NCBI RefSeq assembly: GCF_036226685.1
Contig: NZ_CP109009.1
Location: forward strand, 8,335,501 to 8,399,500
DNA: 64,000 nucleotides
Reading direction: 5' to 3'
Source of the DNA: Streptomyces sp. NBC_00690
Lineage (GTDB): Bacteria; Actinomycetota; Actinomycetes; Streptomycetales; Streptomycetaceae
Shown: positions 9,496 to 22,600 of the stretch, one piece after another
Position numbering within the stretch: position 1 is the first letter of the stretch
How the letters are laid out: every line of letters starts with the position of its first letter
The notes under the pieces: generated by a model
The model's input: the letters and a program-made list of their open reading frames with translations, nothing else
Told to the model about the DNA's origin: nothing
Database searches by the model: none
Program-made: the position numbers and the translations under genes

Positions 9496-12400
9496 CGCCC
9501 TCGCCCTCCAGATAGGCGTCCAGTTCGTCCTCGCTCAACTCGGCGACCTCCCGGTAGAGGCCGGCGATCTCCTCCAGCCGTCCGCCCGCCGCCTCGGTGC
9601 CGCGCAGCAGGGCCGCGAACTCGCCGGCGCTGCGCGTGGAGAAGACACCTCCGGGTCTGATCCGGGCGCCGGGAAGGATCTCCCGCAGGTCCAGCACCAC
9701 GCGCGACACGATGAGCGAGTCACCGCCGAGGAGGAAGAAGTTGTCGTCGGGCCGAACCTGATCCACTTCCAGATGACGGCCCCACACATCGCACACCAGC
9801 CACTCCAGCGCACTGGTGGGCGCCTTCTGGGCCTGGTCCGTCCGCTGGACGTCCTCGCTGTCCGTCCCCGCCGGTTGATCGTGTTCGCTCTCGTACGCAC
9901 GGAGCAGCGCCGCGCGGTCCACTTTGCCGTTGCGGCTGGTGGGCAGGGTGTCGACCACGATCAACCGATGGGGTCGCAGCGCGGGCGCAAGCCCGGTCAT
10001 GGTCTGCTCCCGTACCGTCTGCGGATCGACTCCCTCGTCGAGCACCACGAAGGCGACCAGTGCGCGGAAGGTGCCGGGTACGGTTCCCGGCACCGGAAGC
10101 ACCGCCGAACGACGCACCCCGGCCAGGCCGTTGAGGAAGGCGGTCACCTCACCGGGCTCCACCCGGTGCCCACGGATCTGCACCTGCTCGTCGGCGCGCC
10201 CGATGAACTCGATGAGCCCGTCACGGAAGCGTCCGAGGTCACCGGTGCCGAAGAAGACCTCACCGGTGTGGGGATCGATCCGGTGCCGATCCCTGGAGAT
10301 CCCGTCCGCGGTGAGATAGCCGGGGGTCACACCCACTCCGGCGACGACCAACTCCCCGCTCGCCCAGGCGGGTCGGTCCCGGAAGTCGGCGTCGACGACG
10401 CGGTAGTACGTCCGGGGGATCGGCCGGCCGTAGGGCACGGTCGTCCAGGCGGAGCCGACGGAGTCCGGGCCGTCCACCACATGGGCGATGTTCCAGCCGG
10501 TGGTCTCCGTGGGACCGCCGATGCTCACCGGTCGCACCGAGGGCGCAGCCGCCCGCAACCGGTCCAGCAGCGGCAACGGCACCCAGTCGCCGCCGGTCAG
10601 GACCCACCGCAGGGACGGCAGACCGGTTGCGCCGGCGCCACCGACGCCGTCGAGCAGCATCTCCACCACCGCGGGTGCCGCACACACCGCGGTGACCGAG
10701 TGGCGCTCGACCGTACGCGCCCACTCCTGTGCATCCGCCGCGCAGCCGCGTCCGGCCAGGACGACCGTGCCACCGGCACCGAGCACCACGAACAGATCGA
10801 ACAGCGAGAGGTCGTGATGGAGCGAGGCCACCGCCAGCGAGGTGTCGTCCTCGGTGAGACCGAAGTGCTCGATGGTGTGTTCCACACAGTTGGCGAGCCC
10901 ATCGAGGGTGATCGGCACGCCCTTGGGTTCACCGGTGGAACCCGAGGTGAACAGGACGTACGCCCAGGAGGAGCCGTCCCGGTCGAGCGGTTGATCGGGC
11001 CAGGGTGCCCGCCAGGGGAGCCCGGGCGCGCCCGGCACGAGGGGTGAGACGTCGATGCAGCTCACTCCCGGCCAGCCGCCTTCCGGGGCGAGTGCACGGG
11101 TCTGGGAGTCCGTCACCATGACCCGGACCCCTGCCTGCCGCACCACGGTGGCGATCCGCTCGGGCGGCAACTCCGCGTCGATCGGCAGATAGGCCCGGCC
11201 CGCTTCCAGCACACCGAGGCAGGCCGCGTACTGCCGCCAACCGCGTTCCACCAGGACCGCCACCGGTTCATCGCTCGTCCCGGTGCTGCCGGCGAGCGCA
11301 TCGGCCACGGCCAGGGCGACCGTACGGCTCGCCGCTGCTAGCTCACCGCGGTTCAGGGCGGTGTCGCCGTCCACCAGCGCGGGGGCGTCCGCGTCGCGCA
11401 GGGCGTGTTCCCGGATCACTGTGTGCGGCCACACGCCCCGAGCCGTACGGTCCGGGCCTTCGCCGCGCTCCCGGGCCACGGTCTCGGTGACCGCGGCCAC
11501 CGGGGTGTCGGACCAGGAGGCCGTCGAGTCCCCAAGGGCCTCCAACTGGCCCACGAGCAGCCGGAACACCCCGTTCACCACGGTCGGCGGGAACAACTCC
11601 TCCACCACGTCCCAGTTGAGCACCAGGGCCCCGTCGCGCTCGCGCAGCAGCAGGTCCATCCACACCTGGGGGGTCTGACTGAGCGCATAGGTCTCCCGCA
11701 GGCGACCGTCGAAGATCGCGTCCACACCGTCGCCGACGCCGAGCTCGCTCGTCATCACCACGGGTGCCAGGGCCTCCGTGACGCCGCCGTTGCGGCGGAT
11801 GAGCTCCCGGGTGACGTCCATCCCGCTGAAGTGGCGGTGCTCAAGATCGCTGAGCAGACGCCGTTGGACGCGTGACGCCAACTCGTCGAAGGTCCCGACC
11901 CCGCCGGTGTCGACCTCCAGCAGGGTGAAGGAAGCGAACTCGCCGACGATGTCGTCGATGCGGGGGTGCACCGGATGACGGCTCATGCTCGGCACGTTGA
12001 GCAGGAACCGGGGCTCGTCCGCCCACTGGGCGAGGGCCCAGGCATAGGCACTGAGCACGACCGCGGTCGGGGTGAGCCCCCGATGGGCGGCATCCGCACA
12101 TATGCGCGCCCATCGCTCGGGGGCGATGAGGTGGCGTCGATTGACGAAGACCGGTGCGGCCACGCCTGCCGGCTCTCGAACCATCGGCAAGCGGGGCCCT
12201 GCGGGCAGCGTCTCGACCCGCTTCCGCCAATACTCGGCCGCACGCCGGAACTCAGGCTGCTCGCGCAGCCGCGCCACCGCCGCCACGTAGTCCCGGAACG
12301 TGGGTGCGTCAGGAACGGGAGCCAACCGGCCGCGCAGCGCGGCTGACCAGTCGTCGAAGATGACCTGAATGCCGCGGGCATCCGCCAACAGCGCGTCGAT

Positions 12401-15400
12401 GCTGACGCACATCCGCAGCCCGCGTCCCGGCAGCCGCACGAACACCACACTGAACAGGGGGAAGAGACCCGGTGGCCGGCTCTCGTGGGACAGCCGGTCC
12501 CGGACCGCGGCGGCGGCGCCCGGATCGTCCACCGCGTCGATGACCTCACAGACGTACGGCGGGACCTCCTCGACCGGCAGCACGCGCTGGGTCATGGTCT
12601 GCTCGTCGAAGACCGTCCGCAGCATGTCGTGCTGGGCGATCAACTGCCGCAGTGCGTCCTGTACCGCGACGATGGAGATGCCGGAGATACCGGCGCCCGG
12701 GCCGAGCTCCGCGCCTGGAGCCGCCTCCACGCCCTGGTACTCCAAGTACAGATGGCAGGCCACACCTCCGCCCTCGATGTCGCCGCCGCGCCCGATCAGA
12801 TACGCCTGCTGCTGGTCGAGGAGGTCGAACGGCTCGTACCGGTCCTGCGGCCGGGGTCGTAGCGCCGGTTCCTCGCCCGAGGCGGCGGGGACCGCGACCC
12901 GGGAGGCGACCAGTGCGGCGAGTGCGTCGAAGCGCGAGTGTTCGGCGACATCGGGCACGTTCAGCCGGATGCCCAGCCGTTGCCGCACCGCGGAGACGAC
13001 CTTGATCGCCGTGAGGGAACTCCCGCCGACCTGGAAGAAGTCATCCTCGTCGGCCACCTCGCCGACGCCGAGCACCTCCGCCCAGATGGCAGCCAACTCG
13101 GCCTGGGCGCCAACCCGGTCATCGACCGGTGCTGCCTCGGACACCGCGGTGTGGTCGGGGAGCGCGGCCTTGTCCACCTTGCCGCTGGGCGTCAGCGGCA
13201 AGGCGGCGAGCAGGACCACCGAAGACGGCACCATGTAGTCGGGCAGGCTCTCGCCGAGCCGCTGTCGCAACCGGGCGGTGAGACCGTCCTCGGCGGTGCC
13301 GCGCGGTACGACGTACGCCACGAGGACATTGGCGCCGGACGGGTCGCGTCGGGTGACCGTCGCCGCGTTGGCCACCTCCGCCTGGTCCAGGAGGCGCGCG
13401 GTGACCTCGTCCGGCTCGACCCGATGGCCACGGATCTTCGTCTGGGCGTCGGCGCGCGTCACATACGCGAGTGCGCCGTCGGGCAGCAGCCGCACCAGAT
13501 CACCCGTCCGGTACATCCGGGCACCGGGAGCACCGAAGGGGTCGGCAACGAACCGTTCCGCGGTCAGCCCCGGTCGGCGCAGATAGCCACGGGACAACTG
13601 CGGTGCCGCCGCGTACAGTTCGCCGATCGTGCCGGGCTCGACCGGACGCATCTGAGGGTCGAGGACGTACGCACGACAGGTGTCCAGCAGCGGGCCGAGG
13701 GCGACCGGACCCTTGGCGTGGCCACGGCCGCGCTGGGGCAGCGGATAGGCCGTGATGACATGGGTCTCGGTCGGACCGTAGTGGTTGTGCAGCGTGGTGC
13801 GCGGATGTGCTTCGAGGAAGCGGTCGATCCAGTCGTTCATCACCAGTGGCTCGCCCGACTGGTAGACGTGACGCAGCGCCGGGAGCACCGTTCCCGTCTC
13901 ACCGGCCGCTCGGCACATTTCCTGGAGCATCACTTGCGGACAGAAGAACTCGGTGATCTTCCGGCGGGCCATCAGTGCGACGAGTGCTTCGGGGTCGGTG
14001 CGCTCCTCGTCGCGCGGCAGCACCAGGCACTTGCCTGCGGCCAACGCGGTCAGGATCTCCTGGCTCGCCACATCGAAGTTCAGGCTCGCGAACTGGAGGA
14101 CCCGCGGCTCGTCCTCCGCCGTGGCGGTGCGGGTGTGCCAGTCCACCAGGTTGCCGATGGCACCGACCGTGTGCACCACCGCCTTGGGCGTGCCCGTGGA
14201 GCCGGAGGTGTAGAGGACGTACAAGGCGTCGTCGGCGCAGGTCCCGGCCCAGTCCGGGTCGGCCGAGAGCCCGTCGGCACTGGCGATGTCGATCGCCTCG
14301 GTGGGCTGCGTATCCGTGTACGGGGTGAGGGTCGTCGCATTGCCGATCACGGTGTCCACACCGGAATCCGCTGCCATGAAGGCCAGCCGCTGACGCGGAT
14401 AGGCCACGTCCAGCGGCAGATAGGCCCCGCCCACCCGCAACACGGCGACGATCGCCGCGATCGCGTCGAGCGAACGCGGCAGGGCGATGCCGACCGTGCT
14501 GCCCCGGCCGCACCCGTGCTTGCGCAGCAGCCGGGCGATCGCGGCCGAACGTTCGTCCAGCGCCCGGTAGTCGACCACCGATTCCCCCACGAGCACCGCG
14601 GGAGCATCGGGGGTGCGGACGAACTGCCGGGCGATGCGCTCCGGCAAGGTGACGGTGTCAGGCGCGGGCGCGCGCTCGCCCCGGACCAGCCGGTCCACGA
14701 ACAGCTCGACATCGGCGGGAGCGATCGACCGCACATCGTGGTCGACCACGACCTGACCGTCCGGGCACCACTCGACCGCGAGCGGATAGGCGTGCCGCGG
14801 GTCCTCGCTGTGTTCGACGATCCGCACCTCGACCTGCGGCCCGGCGGCGTCCACCGGTAGACCCCACACCCAGGAGCGGTCGAGCAGCAGGGAGCCCCCC
14901 ACCACGTCCGGGGTCCCTGTCACCGCGACCTCGGAGCCCAGCGCTGTACGCACCTCGCCCGGGCTCACCGCCGGCATCAACTCCTTGAGCCAGGCCCCCA
15001 CCTCCGAGCGGGGCACCCCCGCCGACGGTGTGACCCGAATGCCGCGCCGCCGTGGATAGCGGGCGGCAACCCCTTCATGGCGGTCGTGCACCGCGGGGGA
15101 GGGAAGCACATCGGCAAGGGCTCCGTCCGGCAGCCCCACCCGGGCACAGAACTCCCGTGCGACCTCGTACGGCACCGAGGTACGGCCCTCGGCGCGCGGG
15201 GCCGCCACCGAGACGAGGTGCAGCGCGCCCCGGCCGTCCTCGGGCGCGGGCAGCACGACCACGCGCAGTGTCCAATCGCCGTCCCCGGCGAGGACTCCGT
15301 GCCACTGCGCGGCCTGGACCTCGCGGAACGCGGCGAGCGCGGCGGCCTCCCCGCGATCGGAGAGGTCCACCACCTCTGCTGTGCCGGGTGAAGTGTCCGG

Positions 15401-15478
15401 CCCGGCCGCATCCACCCACCGGTGTGCGGGCACGGCGCCTCGCACCCGCAGCACGACATGTGCCATCGGTGTCCCCAT
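9482..15478 (-). CDS. NRPS: degenerate C - A (Pro-like code) - PCP - Cy - A - PCP
   Basis: About 1998 residues. The ATG at 15478 is preceded by GGAGG at good spacing. Residues 1-280 resemble the C-terminal part of a condensation domain, but where HHxxxDG should be the sequence reads AAPRAEG, so it cannot condense. A1 (about 290-770) has a hand-read pocket of D-V-Q-F-Y-S-H-V-I, close to proline-type codes (DVQxxAHVxK). A PCP follows (GGSSL near 817). Residues about 880-1310 are a heterocyclisation domain: Asp1028 and Asp1033 give the DxxxxD signature. A2 (about 1345-1840) reads D-L-F-C-L-G-I-G-W, related to but clearly different from the Cys code. A second PCP (GGDSL near 1922) and an acidic tail end the protein. 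No oxidase or thioesterase domain is present. Confidence 0.95.
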   Translation of the reverse strand: MGTPMAHVVLRVRGAVPAHRWVDAAGPDTSPGTAEVVDLSDRGEAAALAAFREVQAAQWHGVLAGDGDWTLRVVVLPAPEDGRGALHLVSVAAPRAEGRTSVPYEVAREFCARVGLPDGALADVLPSPAVHDRHEGVAARYPRRRGIRVTPSAGVPRSEVGAWLKELMPAVSPGEVRTALGSEVAVTGTPDVVGGSLLLDRSWVWGLPVDAAGPQVEVRIVEHSEDPRHAYPLAVEWCPDGQVVVDHDVRSIAPADVELFVDRLVRGERAPAPDTVTLPERIARQFVRTPDAPAVLVGESVVDYRALDERSAAIARLLRKHGCGRGSTVGIALPRSLDAIAAIVAVLRVGGAYLPLDVAYPRQRLAFMAADSGVDTVIGNATTLTPYTDTQPTEAIDIASADGLSADPDWAGTCADDALYVLYTSGSTGTPKAVVHTVGAIGNLVDWHTRTATAEDEPRVLQFASLNFDVASQEILTALAAGKCLVLPRDEERTDPEALVALMARRKITEFFCPQVMLQEMCRAAGETGTVLPALRHVYQSGEPLVMNDWIDRFLEAHPRTTLHNHYGPTETHVITAYPLPQRGRGHAKGPVALGPLLDTCRAYVLDPQMRPVEPGTIGELYAAAPQLSRGYLRRPGLTAERFVADPFGAPGARMYRTGDLVRLLPDGALAYVTRADAQTKIRGHRVEPDEVTARLLDQAEVANAATVTRRDPSGANVLVAYVVPRGTAEDGLTARLRQRLGESLPDYMVPSSVVLLAALPLTPSGKVDKAALPDHTAVSEAAPVDDRVGAQAELAAIWAEVLGVGEVADEDDFFQVGGSSLTAIKVVSAVRQRLGIRLNVPDVAEHSRFDALAALVASRVAVPAASGEEPALRPRPQDRYEPFDLLDQQQAYLIGRGGDIEGGGVACHLYLEYQGVEAAPGAELGPGAGISGISIVAVQDALRQLIAQHDMLRTVFDEQTMTQRVLPVEEVPPYVCEVIDAVDDPGAAAAVRDRLSHESRPPGLFPLFSVVFVRLPGRGLRMCVSIDALLADARGIQVIFDDWSAALRGRLAPVPDAPTFRDYVAAVARLREQPEFRRAAEYWRKRVETLPAGPRLPMVREPAGVAAPVFVNRRHLIAPERWARICADAAHRGLTPTAVVLSAYAWALAQWADEPRFLLNVPSMSRHPVHPRIDDIVGEFASFTLLEVDTGGVGTFDELASRVQRRLLSDLEHRHFSGMDVTRELIRRNGGVTEALAPVVMTSELGVGDGVDAIFDGRLRETYALSQTPQVWMDLLLRERDGALVLNWDVVEELFPPTVVNGVFRLLVGQLEALGDSTASWSDTPVAAVTETVARERGEGPDRTARGVWPHTVIREHALRDADAPALVDGDTALNRGELAAASRTVALAVADALAGSTGTSDEPVAVLVERGWRQYAACLGVLEAGRAYLPIDAELPPERIATVVRQAGVRVMVTDSQTRALAPEGGWPGVSCIDVSPLVPGAPGLPWRAPWPDQPLDRDGSSWAYVLFTSGSTGEPKGVPITLDGLANCVEHTIEHFGLTEDDTSLAVASLHHDLSLFDLFVVLGAGGTVVLAGRGCAADAQEWARTVERHSVTAVCAAPAVVEMLLDGVGGAGATGLPSLRWVLTGGDWVPLPLLDRLRAAAPSVRPVSIGGPTETTGWNIAHVVDGPDSVGSAWTTVPYGRPIPRTYYRVVDADFRDRPAWASGELVVAGVGVTPGYLTADGISRDRHRIDPHTGEVFFGTGDLGRFRDGLIEFIGRADEQVQIRGHRVEPGEVTAFLNGLAGVRRSAVLPVPGTVPGTFRALVAFVVLDEGVDPQTVREQTMTGLAPALRPHRLIVVDTLPTSRNGKVDRAALLRAYESEHDQPAGTDSEDVQRTDQAQKAPTSALEWLVCDVWGRHLEVDQVRPDDNFFLLGGDSLIVSRVVLDLREILPGARIRPGGVFSTRSAGEFAALLRGTEAAGGRLEEIAGLYREVAELSEDELDAYLEGEGDDEQ

Positions 15479-15521
15479 GGTCAGACCGCCTCCGTACGAT
15501 GACGTGACACGAACGTGCTCC

Positions 15522-16694
15522 TCAGAAGATCGAGAGATCGAGCGGGGCGCCGGTGAACCGCCCACCGAGCGACTCGGCGCTGGACACCCCCCGTGGTGGA
15601 TGGAAGGCCAACGCCCTAGCGGCGGAGACCAGATAGGCCACCTCCGGACCGGTGACGAAGGCGAGGCCGCCGAGCAGCCGGGCCAGCCGGGCGCATAGAT
15701 CCGGCAGCCGCTCTTCCACGAACAGCCGCGCCAACAGGGCCTCCGTCATGGCGTCCTCCGCGGCACCACCCGCATCGAACGTGGCCGCCGCGCGCTCACA
15801 GGCGCTGCGGCACACGAACAACTCGGCGGCGAGCTCGCCCAGCGCACGCCGCTCCACTCGCGGTGCGTGCGCCGCCCGGTCGAACAGTGACTGGGCCGTA
15901 CCCAGATAGGTGCCGCAGGCCAGTACCTCGAACCAGGTCCACGCACGGACCTGCAACTCGTCCATGCCGCGCTCCGGCCGCCCACCGGGCACCACCATCT
16001 CCGCGGGAACGTGCACCTGGTCGAGGACGACTTCTTCGCTCTCCGCCGCCACCAGCACCGGAGCACGCCAGAACGGACGCACCCCCACGCCCTCGATCGC
16101 CGCCGGGATGACCGCGAGGGCCACCGTTCCATCCCGCTCGTCGTCGGACCTCACCAACACACTGCTGGTCAGGATGTCCATGGACCGGGCCAGACTGCAC
16201 GGCTTCTTCGCACCGTTGAGGACATATCCGCCGTCCTCCTGGACGGTGGCCGTGGTCCGGGGCACCAGTGCGTCGGAACCCCGACGCGCCTCGGACGACG
16301 CCGAAGCGAGCAGATGGTCGCGCCGTGCCACGGAGGCGAGCAGCGCCCACTGGGGGGCGTCGTCGCCCACATGGACGCGCAGGTACTCCACGAAAGACAC
16401 CACCGCGAGGTGGTGCATCATCGTGCCCACGCCCAGGGACGGTGAGAGCGTCGCCAGCGCCGACTGGACCCGCAGGGCGTCACGGCAGTTAAGCCCGTGC
16501 CCGCCGTGGCGCGCGGGAATCAGCAGCCCCGGGCCCTTCGCCTTGCGGAACAGGTCCAGTACCGGACTGCCCTCGCCCTCCAGCTCCATCAGCCCGTATC
16601 CGTCGAGTTCTGTCACCAGGCCCGGCAACAGGGTGTTGGTGAAGGCCGCATCGGCCTCGGTGAAGGCGCTCCAGCGCCGACCCTGTTCACCCAT
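15522..16694 (-). CDS. Acyl-CoA dehydrogenase-like flavoprotein
   Basis: A 390-residue protein of acyl-CoA dehydrogenase length and layout: helical N-terminus, a middle beta domain ([12 protein letters not shown], followed by [19 protein letters not shown]) and a helical C-terminus. Its ATG overlaps the PKS stop by 8 bases. In NRPS/PKS clusters such enzymes often oxidise carrier-bound substrates, for example prolyl-PCP to pyrrolyl-PCP (PltE type), which is worth considering because the adjacent NRPS A1 has a Pro-like code. However, the usual ALTEPxxGSD stretch reads [11 protein letters not shown], and the C-terminal segment where the catalytic Glu normally sits reads [12 protein letters not shown], so typical dehydrogenation is uncertain. 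It may act on the ketide, the proline, or have lost activity. Confidence 0.85.
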   Translation of the reverse strand: MGEQGRRWSAFTEADAAFTNTLLPGLVTELDGYGLMELEGEGSPVLDLFRKAKGPGLLIPARHGGHGLNCRDALRVQSALATLSPSLGVGTMMHHLAVVSFVEYLRVHVGDDAPQWALLASVARRDHLLASASSEARRGSDALVPRTTATVQEDGGYVLNGAKKPCSLARSMDILTSSVLVRSDDERDGTVALAVIPAAIEGVGVRPFWRAPVLVAAESEEVVLDQVHVPAEMVVPGGRPERGMDELQVRAWTWFEVLACGTYLGTAQSLFDRAAHAPRVERRALGELAAELFVCRSACERAAATFDAGGAAEDAMTEALLARLFVEERLPDLCARLARLLGGLAFVTGPEVAYLVSAARALAFHPPRGVSSAESLGGRFTGAPLDLSIF

Positions 16695-19600
16695 GGCCGT
16701 ACTCCTTGCTGCTCGCGGCTACCGTCGTTGCGACCCCGGTGGTCGAGGGATTCGCTGGATCACCGTGGTGTGGTGTGTTCGTCGGGGACGAAGAGGCCGC
16801 CCCCATGAGGATTTGCTGTACCCACTGCGCCAGTGACGAGGGAGTGTTGTGCGTCCCGAAGACCTGGACCGGGACCGTGATGCCGAGTGCGTCCCGCAGC
16901 CGTCGCCGTAGATCGACCGTGGTGAGCGAGTCGAGCCCCAACTCGGTGAAGGTGTGGTGACTGCGCTCCTCGGTGTCGGCGGGGGTCAGATGCAGCACCC
17001 GCGCCACCTCGGTCAGCACCGTCGTGCCCGGTGGGAGGCCCGCCGGTGCCGGAACCTCGTCGACCGACCGGGCATGGACCCGGGCAGGGACCTCGATCGC
17101 AGCGGCGGACGGGTCCGTCCCGCGGGAGGGCTGCACCGGCGTTGCTGGGGAGGGTTTGATCCAAAACCGGCGGTGCGCAAACGGCGTCGGTGGCAGATCG
17201 ACCGGCTCGTCGATGGGCCCGCCGAAGGTGTCCGCCGTCCAACCGACCGGCACACCCCGCGTCCAGGCCGACGAGAGGGAGGAGAGGAAGTCGCCATACG
17301 AACCCAGGTCGCGCCGCAGACTGCCCAACACGATGGTGTCCGCGCCGCCCTCCAACCCGTCCAAGGTGGCCGTGATCGGCGAGGTCAGCACCTCGTGCGG
17401 ACTGACCTCGATGAACGCGGTCCGCCGTGAACCAGCCACTGCCGCCACCGACCGGGCGAAGTGCACCTCGCCCCGGAGGTTCTCGTACCAGTACGCGGCG
17501 TCCAGTTCGGTGCCGTCCAAGTACGCCGCCCGAGTGGTGGAGAAGAACGGGGTACGGGCCCTTCGCGGGGAGATCCCCGCCAGGGCGGCCTTCAACTCGG
17601 CCTCGACCGGTTCGACCATCGCGGAGTGGGACGCATAGTCCACGGCCACCGTCGCGGTGCGCACCCCGGCCGCGGCCAAACGATCGACGAGCGTTCCGAC
17701 GGCCTCCACAGGACCCGACACCACCGTGCTGCCGGGGCCGTTGACGGCCGCGACCTCCACCGGAGCGCCCGCTGATGCCGACTTTGCGAGTTCTTCGCGG
17801 GCCCGTGACTCATCAAGGCCGATGACCGCCATGGCTCCACTCCCCGACAGCCGGGACAGCAGCCGGGCCCTGATCGCGACCACACGGGCCGCGTCTTGGA
17901 GATCGAGGGCGCCCGCCGCATAGGCGGCGGCGACCTCGCCCTGGGAGTGCCCCAGTACCAGGTCCGGGACCACTCCCGCGGCACGCCAGAGATCCACCAG
18001 TCCGGCCATCGTCACGAACAACGACACCTGGATGCCTTCGAGGCTCTCGGCGCGTCCCGTGTCGTCCGCACCGCTCAACAGGTGCGGGACGGAGAAGTCG
18101 ACGTACGGGGCGAACGCGTCCGCACAGGCGGCGACAGTGTCCGCGAACACCCGCGACTCGCGCAGCAGCCCGCGCGCCATGCCGGTCCACTGCGAACCCT
18201 GCCCCGGGAAGACGAACGCCACCGCGCAGTCACCGCGCGCCTCTCCGAACGCCATCCGGTCCCCGACCTCCCCGCGCAGCGCGGCATCGAGGCCGGTGAG
18301 CAGTTCGGCTCGGTCACCGGCGACGAGAGACGCCCGGTGCGGCAGTGCGGCCCTGCGCGTCGCCAGCGTCAGCGCGGTGGACGACAGGGCAGCGGTACCC
18401 ACCGGGCCCTCGCCGTCCGCCAGGGCCGTGCGCAACCGACCCAACTGGGTCCGCAACGCGGTGCGGTCGCCGGCCGACACAATGAACGGTAGGGCCGAGG
18501 CGCTGGTCTCCCGAGGCTGTGCCCGGTCATCGGCGATCGGCCCCCCGAAGGTGTTGCCGGACGGCGTGCCCACCGGACCGGCGGACTTCGTGGACCGTGG
18601 GATCGGGGGATGTGCCGCTGTCGGGAGGATCGTCGGAGTGCCGCGGTCCGCCCGCTCGCCCTCGTGCTCCATCGGAGCGCCGACGGGGCCCGGCTCCTCG
18701 ATCACCAGATGGGCGTTGGTACCGCTCATGCCGAACGAGGAGATCGCCGCCCGGCGCGTTCGACGCCCACGCGGCCATGCCACCGACCGCTCCAGCAGCC
18801 GTACGCTCTGCGGCCACTCGACCTTCGGGGTCGGGGTGTCCGCGTACCGGGTCGCCGGCAACCGCTCCTCGTGCAGGGCGGTGACCATTGCGATCAGACC
18901 GCCCACGCCGGCCGCTGCCTGGGTGTGGCCGACGACCGACTTGAGCGAACGCAGCAGGATCGGCGCCGCCGCTTCGTCCCGTACCCCGTAGGTGTCGATG
19001 ACGGCCTGGGCCTCCACCGAGTCGCCGAGGACCGTACCGGTGCCGTGCGCCTCCACCACGTCCACGTCTTCGACGCGCAACCCGGCGTCGGCCAACGCCC
19101 GGGCGATCACCTGGCGCTGGGCGCTGCCGTTGGGCGCGGTTAGTCCATTGCTCGACCCGTCCTGGTTGACGGCACTGCCCCGGACGGTCGCCAGGACCCG
19201 AAGCCCGCGGCGACGCGCCTCGGAGCGGCGGGCCACCACGACGACACCCGCGCCCTCGCTCCACACCGTGCCGTCCGCGGCGGCGGAGAACGCACGACAG
19301 CGACCGTCAGCTGCCAGCCCTCCCAGCCGCTGGAACTCCTGGAACATCTTCGGCGTCGACATGACCGTCACTCCGCCGGCCAGTGCCAGATCGCACTCAC
19401 CCCGTAGCAGTGAGCCCGTGGCCAGATGGACCGCGACCAAGGACGAGGAGCAGGCCGTGTCTACCGTGAGCGCCGGTCCGGTGAGCCCCAGTTGGTAGGA
19501 GACTCGCCCGGACAGGACCGCGTTCGACGCGCCGGTCAACTCATGTCCGCCGAGGTCGTCGCCGGATTCCCGGGCGGCCGTCGCATAGTCCCCGGCCATG

Positions 19601-22600
19601 GCGCCGAGGAAGACGCCCACGTTCTGCCCGTGCAGGGAACGCGGGTCGCATCCGGCCCGTTCCAGCGCCTCCCAGCACAGTTCGAGGACGATGCGCTGCT
19701 GCGGGTCCATGGCGCGCGCCTCCCGCGGGGATATCCCGAAGTGGGCCGCGTCAAAGCCGGCGACGTCCGCGAGGAACCCGCCGTGCCGCGGGTGCGGTCC
19801 TGGCACGGACCAGGCAGGACCACGGTCCTCGGGGAAGTCGCTCAGCACCTCCCGGTCGGATACGGCCAACTCCCACAGCTCCTGGGGCGAGGTCACCTCA
19901 CCGGGGTAGCGGCAGGCCATGGCGGCGATCACGACCGGATCGTCGTCGACGCCGGTCGAAGACATCCCGGGGATGGGCACCGGCGATGCCTTGGGCCGGC
20001 GCGGGGCGACGGTCTGCGGGGCGGACGGAGCTTTCGGACCGCTCAGATGGGCAGCGAGCGCGGCGGGGGTGGGATGGTCGTAGACCAGCGAGGTCGGCAG
20101 CTCCCGCCCGGTGCGCGCGGCGAGTTCCGCCCGGAGCTCCAGCCCGAGCAGCGATGTCATTCCGAGGTCGGCCAGGGTGTCCAGGGCGTTGACGGAGTGC
20201 GCCGGGCGCACCCCGAGCACCTCGGCGACCGTGCCCAGGACCAGTCCGAGGAGATCGCCACCGGGCGTGGTCGGGACAGCGGGCGCCACCGCGGAGACTG
20301 TGGCAGGCACGGCAGGCACGGCAGGCACGGCAGGCACGGCAGGCACGGCAGGCACGGGGGCCATGCCGGGCCAGTACCGTCGGCCCGCGAAGCGGTACGT
20401 CGGCAGTGCGGCCCAGTCACCGTGACCGAGCCCGGGCAGCCCCGCCCAGTCGACCTCGTGGCCCCGGACGTGCGCCAGCACCAGCGCGTCCAAGAACGCC
20501 CCGTACTCGTCGGACCCGTCCCCGAGCAGTGAACCCGCCGCGATGCCGGCTCCCTCGGGTCGGTCCACGGGCGGCCGGACCACGGTGCCGCGGACCATGG
20601 CGGTGAGGGTCGCGCCGGGGCCCAGTTCGAGGAAGAGGGAGGTGCCGACGTCGGCCAACCGGTCCAGACAGTCCCCGAAGCGGACGGTGCGCCGGATGTG
20701 GTCCACCCAGTAGTCCGCGGTGCGAAGCTCGTCGCCGGTGGCGAGTGCCCCGGTCACATTGGACACCACCGGAAGGTTCGGCAGGCCGTAGTCGATGTCC
20801 GCGGCGACGGCGCGGAACTCGTCCAGTACCGCGTCCATGTGGTGGGAGTGGAAGGCATGGGCGACCTTCAGCACCCGGGTGCGGTGACCCCGGTCGCGCA
20901 GCACCCCGGCGCAGGCGAGGGTCGCCTCCCGGTCCCCGGAGACCACGGTGCCCGCAGGTCCGTTGACCGCGGCGATGCCCGTCCCCGGGTGGTCGACGAG
21001 GACCGCGCGGACCTCGTCCTCGGACGCCTCCACGGCGACCATGACCCCGTCGGGGTCCGCCTTGGCCATCGCCGTGCCGCGGGCGAGGACCAGTCGGACC
21101 GCGTCGGGCAGCGACAGGACGCCTGCCGTGTGGGCCGCGGCCAGTTCTCCCACGGAGTGCCCGGCCACGGCGTCCGGCACCACACCCGAATCGGACACGC
21201 TGTGGAAGAGGGCCACGCCCACGGCGAACAGCGCGATCTGCGTGTACTGCGTGGCGTGCACGAGTGCGTCGGCGCCCTCTCCCGTGGGCGAGGGGCCGAA
21301 CACCACCCGGTGCAGGGGCACCTCCATCAGCGGGTCGGCGACGGCGGCGATCACATCGAAGTGCCGTGCGAAGGAGGGAAGTCGGCGGTACAGCTCCGAC
21401 CCCATGCCGGGGCGCTGACTGCCCTGGCCGGGGAAGAGGAACGCGGTGTGCGCCCCGGTGCCGACGCCGTACCGGATTGCGCGGTCCCGCTCGCCGTCGG
21501 CGATCGTGCGCAGCCGCTCGCGCAACTTGTCGGCGTCGCGGACGGTGAAGCCGCAGCGCTGCGGCAGTGTGGCGCGGCGGGTGGCGAGCGTCCGGGCCAC
21601 GGCGGTCAGCCCGGCAGTGTCCTCGCAGGCGTTCGGTGCGGCTGCCCACTCCGCCAGCGCCGCCGCCCCCAGCCGCAGTGACTCCGTGCTGGTGGCGGAC
21701 AGTAGTATCGGTACGGGCATGGCGCCTGTACCGGCCGTGGTGGTGTCGCCCGTGCTTGTGGTCGTCCTCGCCGTGCTCGTACGGCTTGCGCCCGTGGTGG
21801 ACGAGGCCCGGCCGGTCGGCTCCGGCGCCGATGTGACAGAGGTGTGCGCAGCCAGCACCACATGGCAGTTGGTGCCGCCCATGCCCACCGAACTGACGCC
21901 CACCGACGCACCGTCGCGCAGCGGAACCGCCTCTGCCGGAACCGCGATGCCTGCCTCGGCCAGTCGGCGCACCAGCGCGCCGCCGAGATGCCCGGCGGTT
22001 CCCGGTACGACACCGTGCCGGGCGACCAGCACCGCCTTCACCAGCCCGAGCAGGCCGGCCGCCCCTTCCAGATGACCCGTGGTCGTCTTGATCGAACCCA
22101 CCAGGAGCCGTCGGCGCGATGGGCCGTGCACCGGCCCTGTCGCTCCCTGGCCGAACACCCTCAGCAGGGCACCCGCCTCCACTGAGTCCCCGACCGGTGT
22201 CCCGGTGCCGTGGAGCTCCACGAACCCGAGCTCGTCCGGCTCCAGCGCCGCTGCGGCACACGCCCGGCGGATCGCCCGGGCCTGCCCCTCGGCGGTGGGG
22301 ACCACCAGTCCCTCACCGCCGCCGTCGTTGGTGACGGCGGAACCCCGGATGACGGCGTGGATGCGATCGCCCGACCGTACGGCGTCCGCCAGGGGACGCA
22401 GGACGACCGCGGCCCCGCCCTCACCGCGGACATAGCCGTCCGCATCGTCCTCGAACAGGGTGGCGAGGCCGGACGGGGACTGACCGCCGAACGAAGCGGT
22501 CGCGGTGGCGGCTTCGGTGGAGAGGTTCAGATTGACGCCCACCACCAGCGCCGCCGTACAGTCCCCCGACCGCAGCGCGAGCACGGCTTGGTGCACGGCG

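Noticed and set aside
9020..11047. 675-codon plus-strand frame opposite the SDR and NRPS
   Set aside because: The minus strand carries clear SDR, A-domain and PCP motifs; the plus frame is an antisense shadow.
15522..16694. Confident call as a PltE-type prolyl-PCP dehydrogenase
   Set aside because: Context fits, but the diagnostic motif regions differ and the C-terminal Glu segment is missing, so only the superfamily is supported.
20302..20355. Short regular repeats as a CRISPR array
   Set aside because: The 9-base units abut without spacers and encode Val-Pro-Ala in frame; no cas genes are present.
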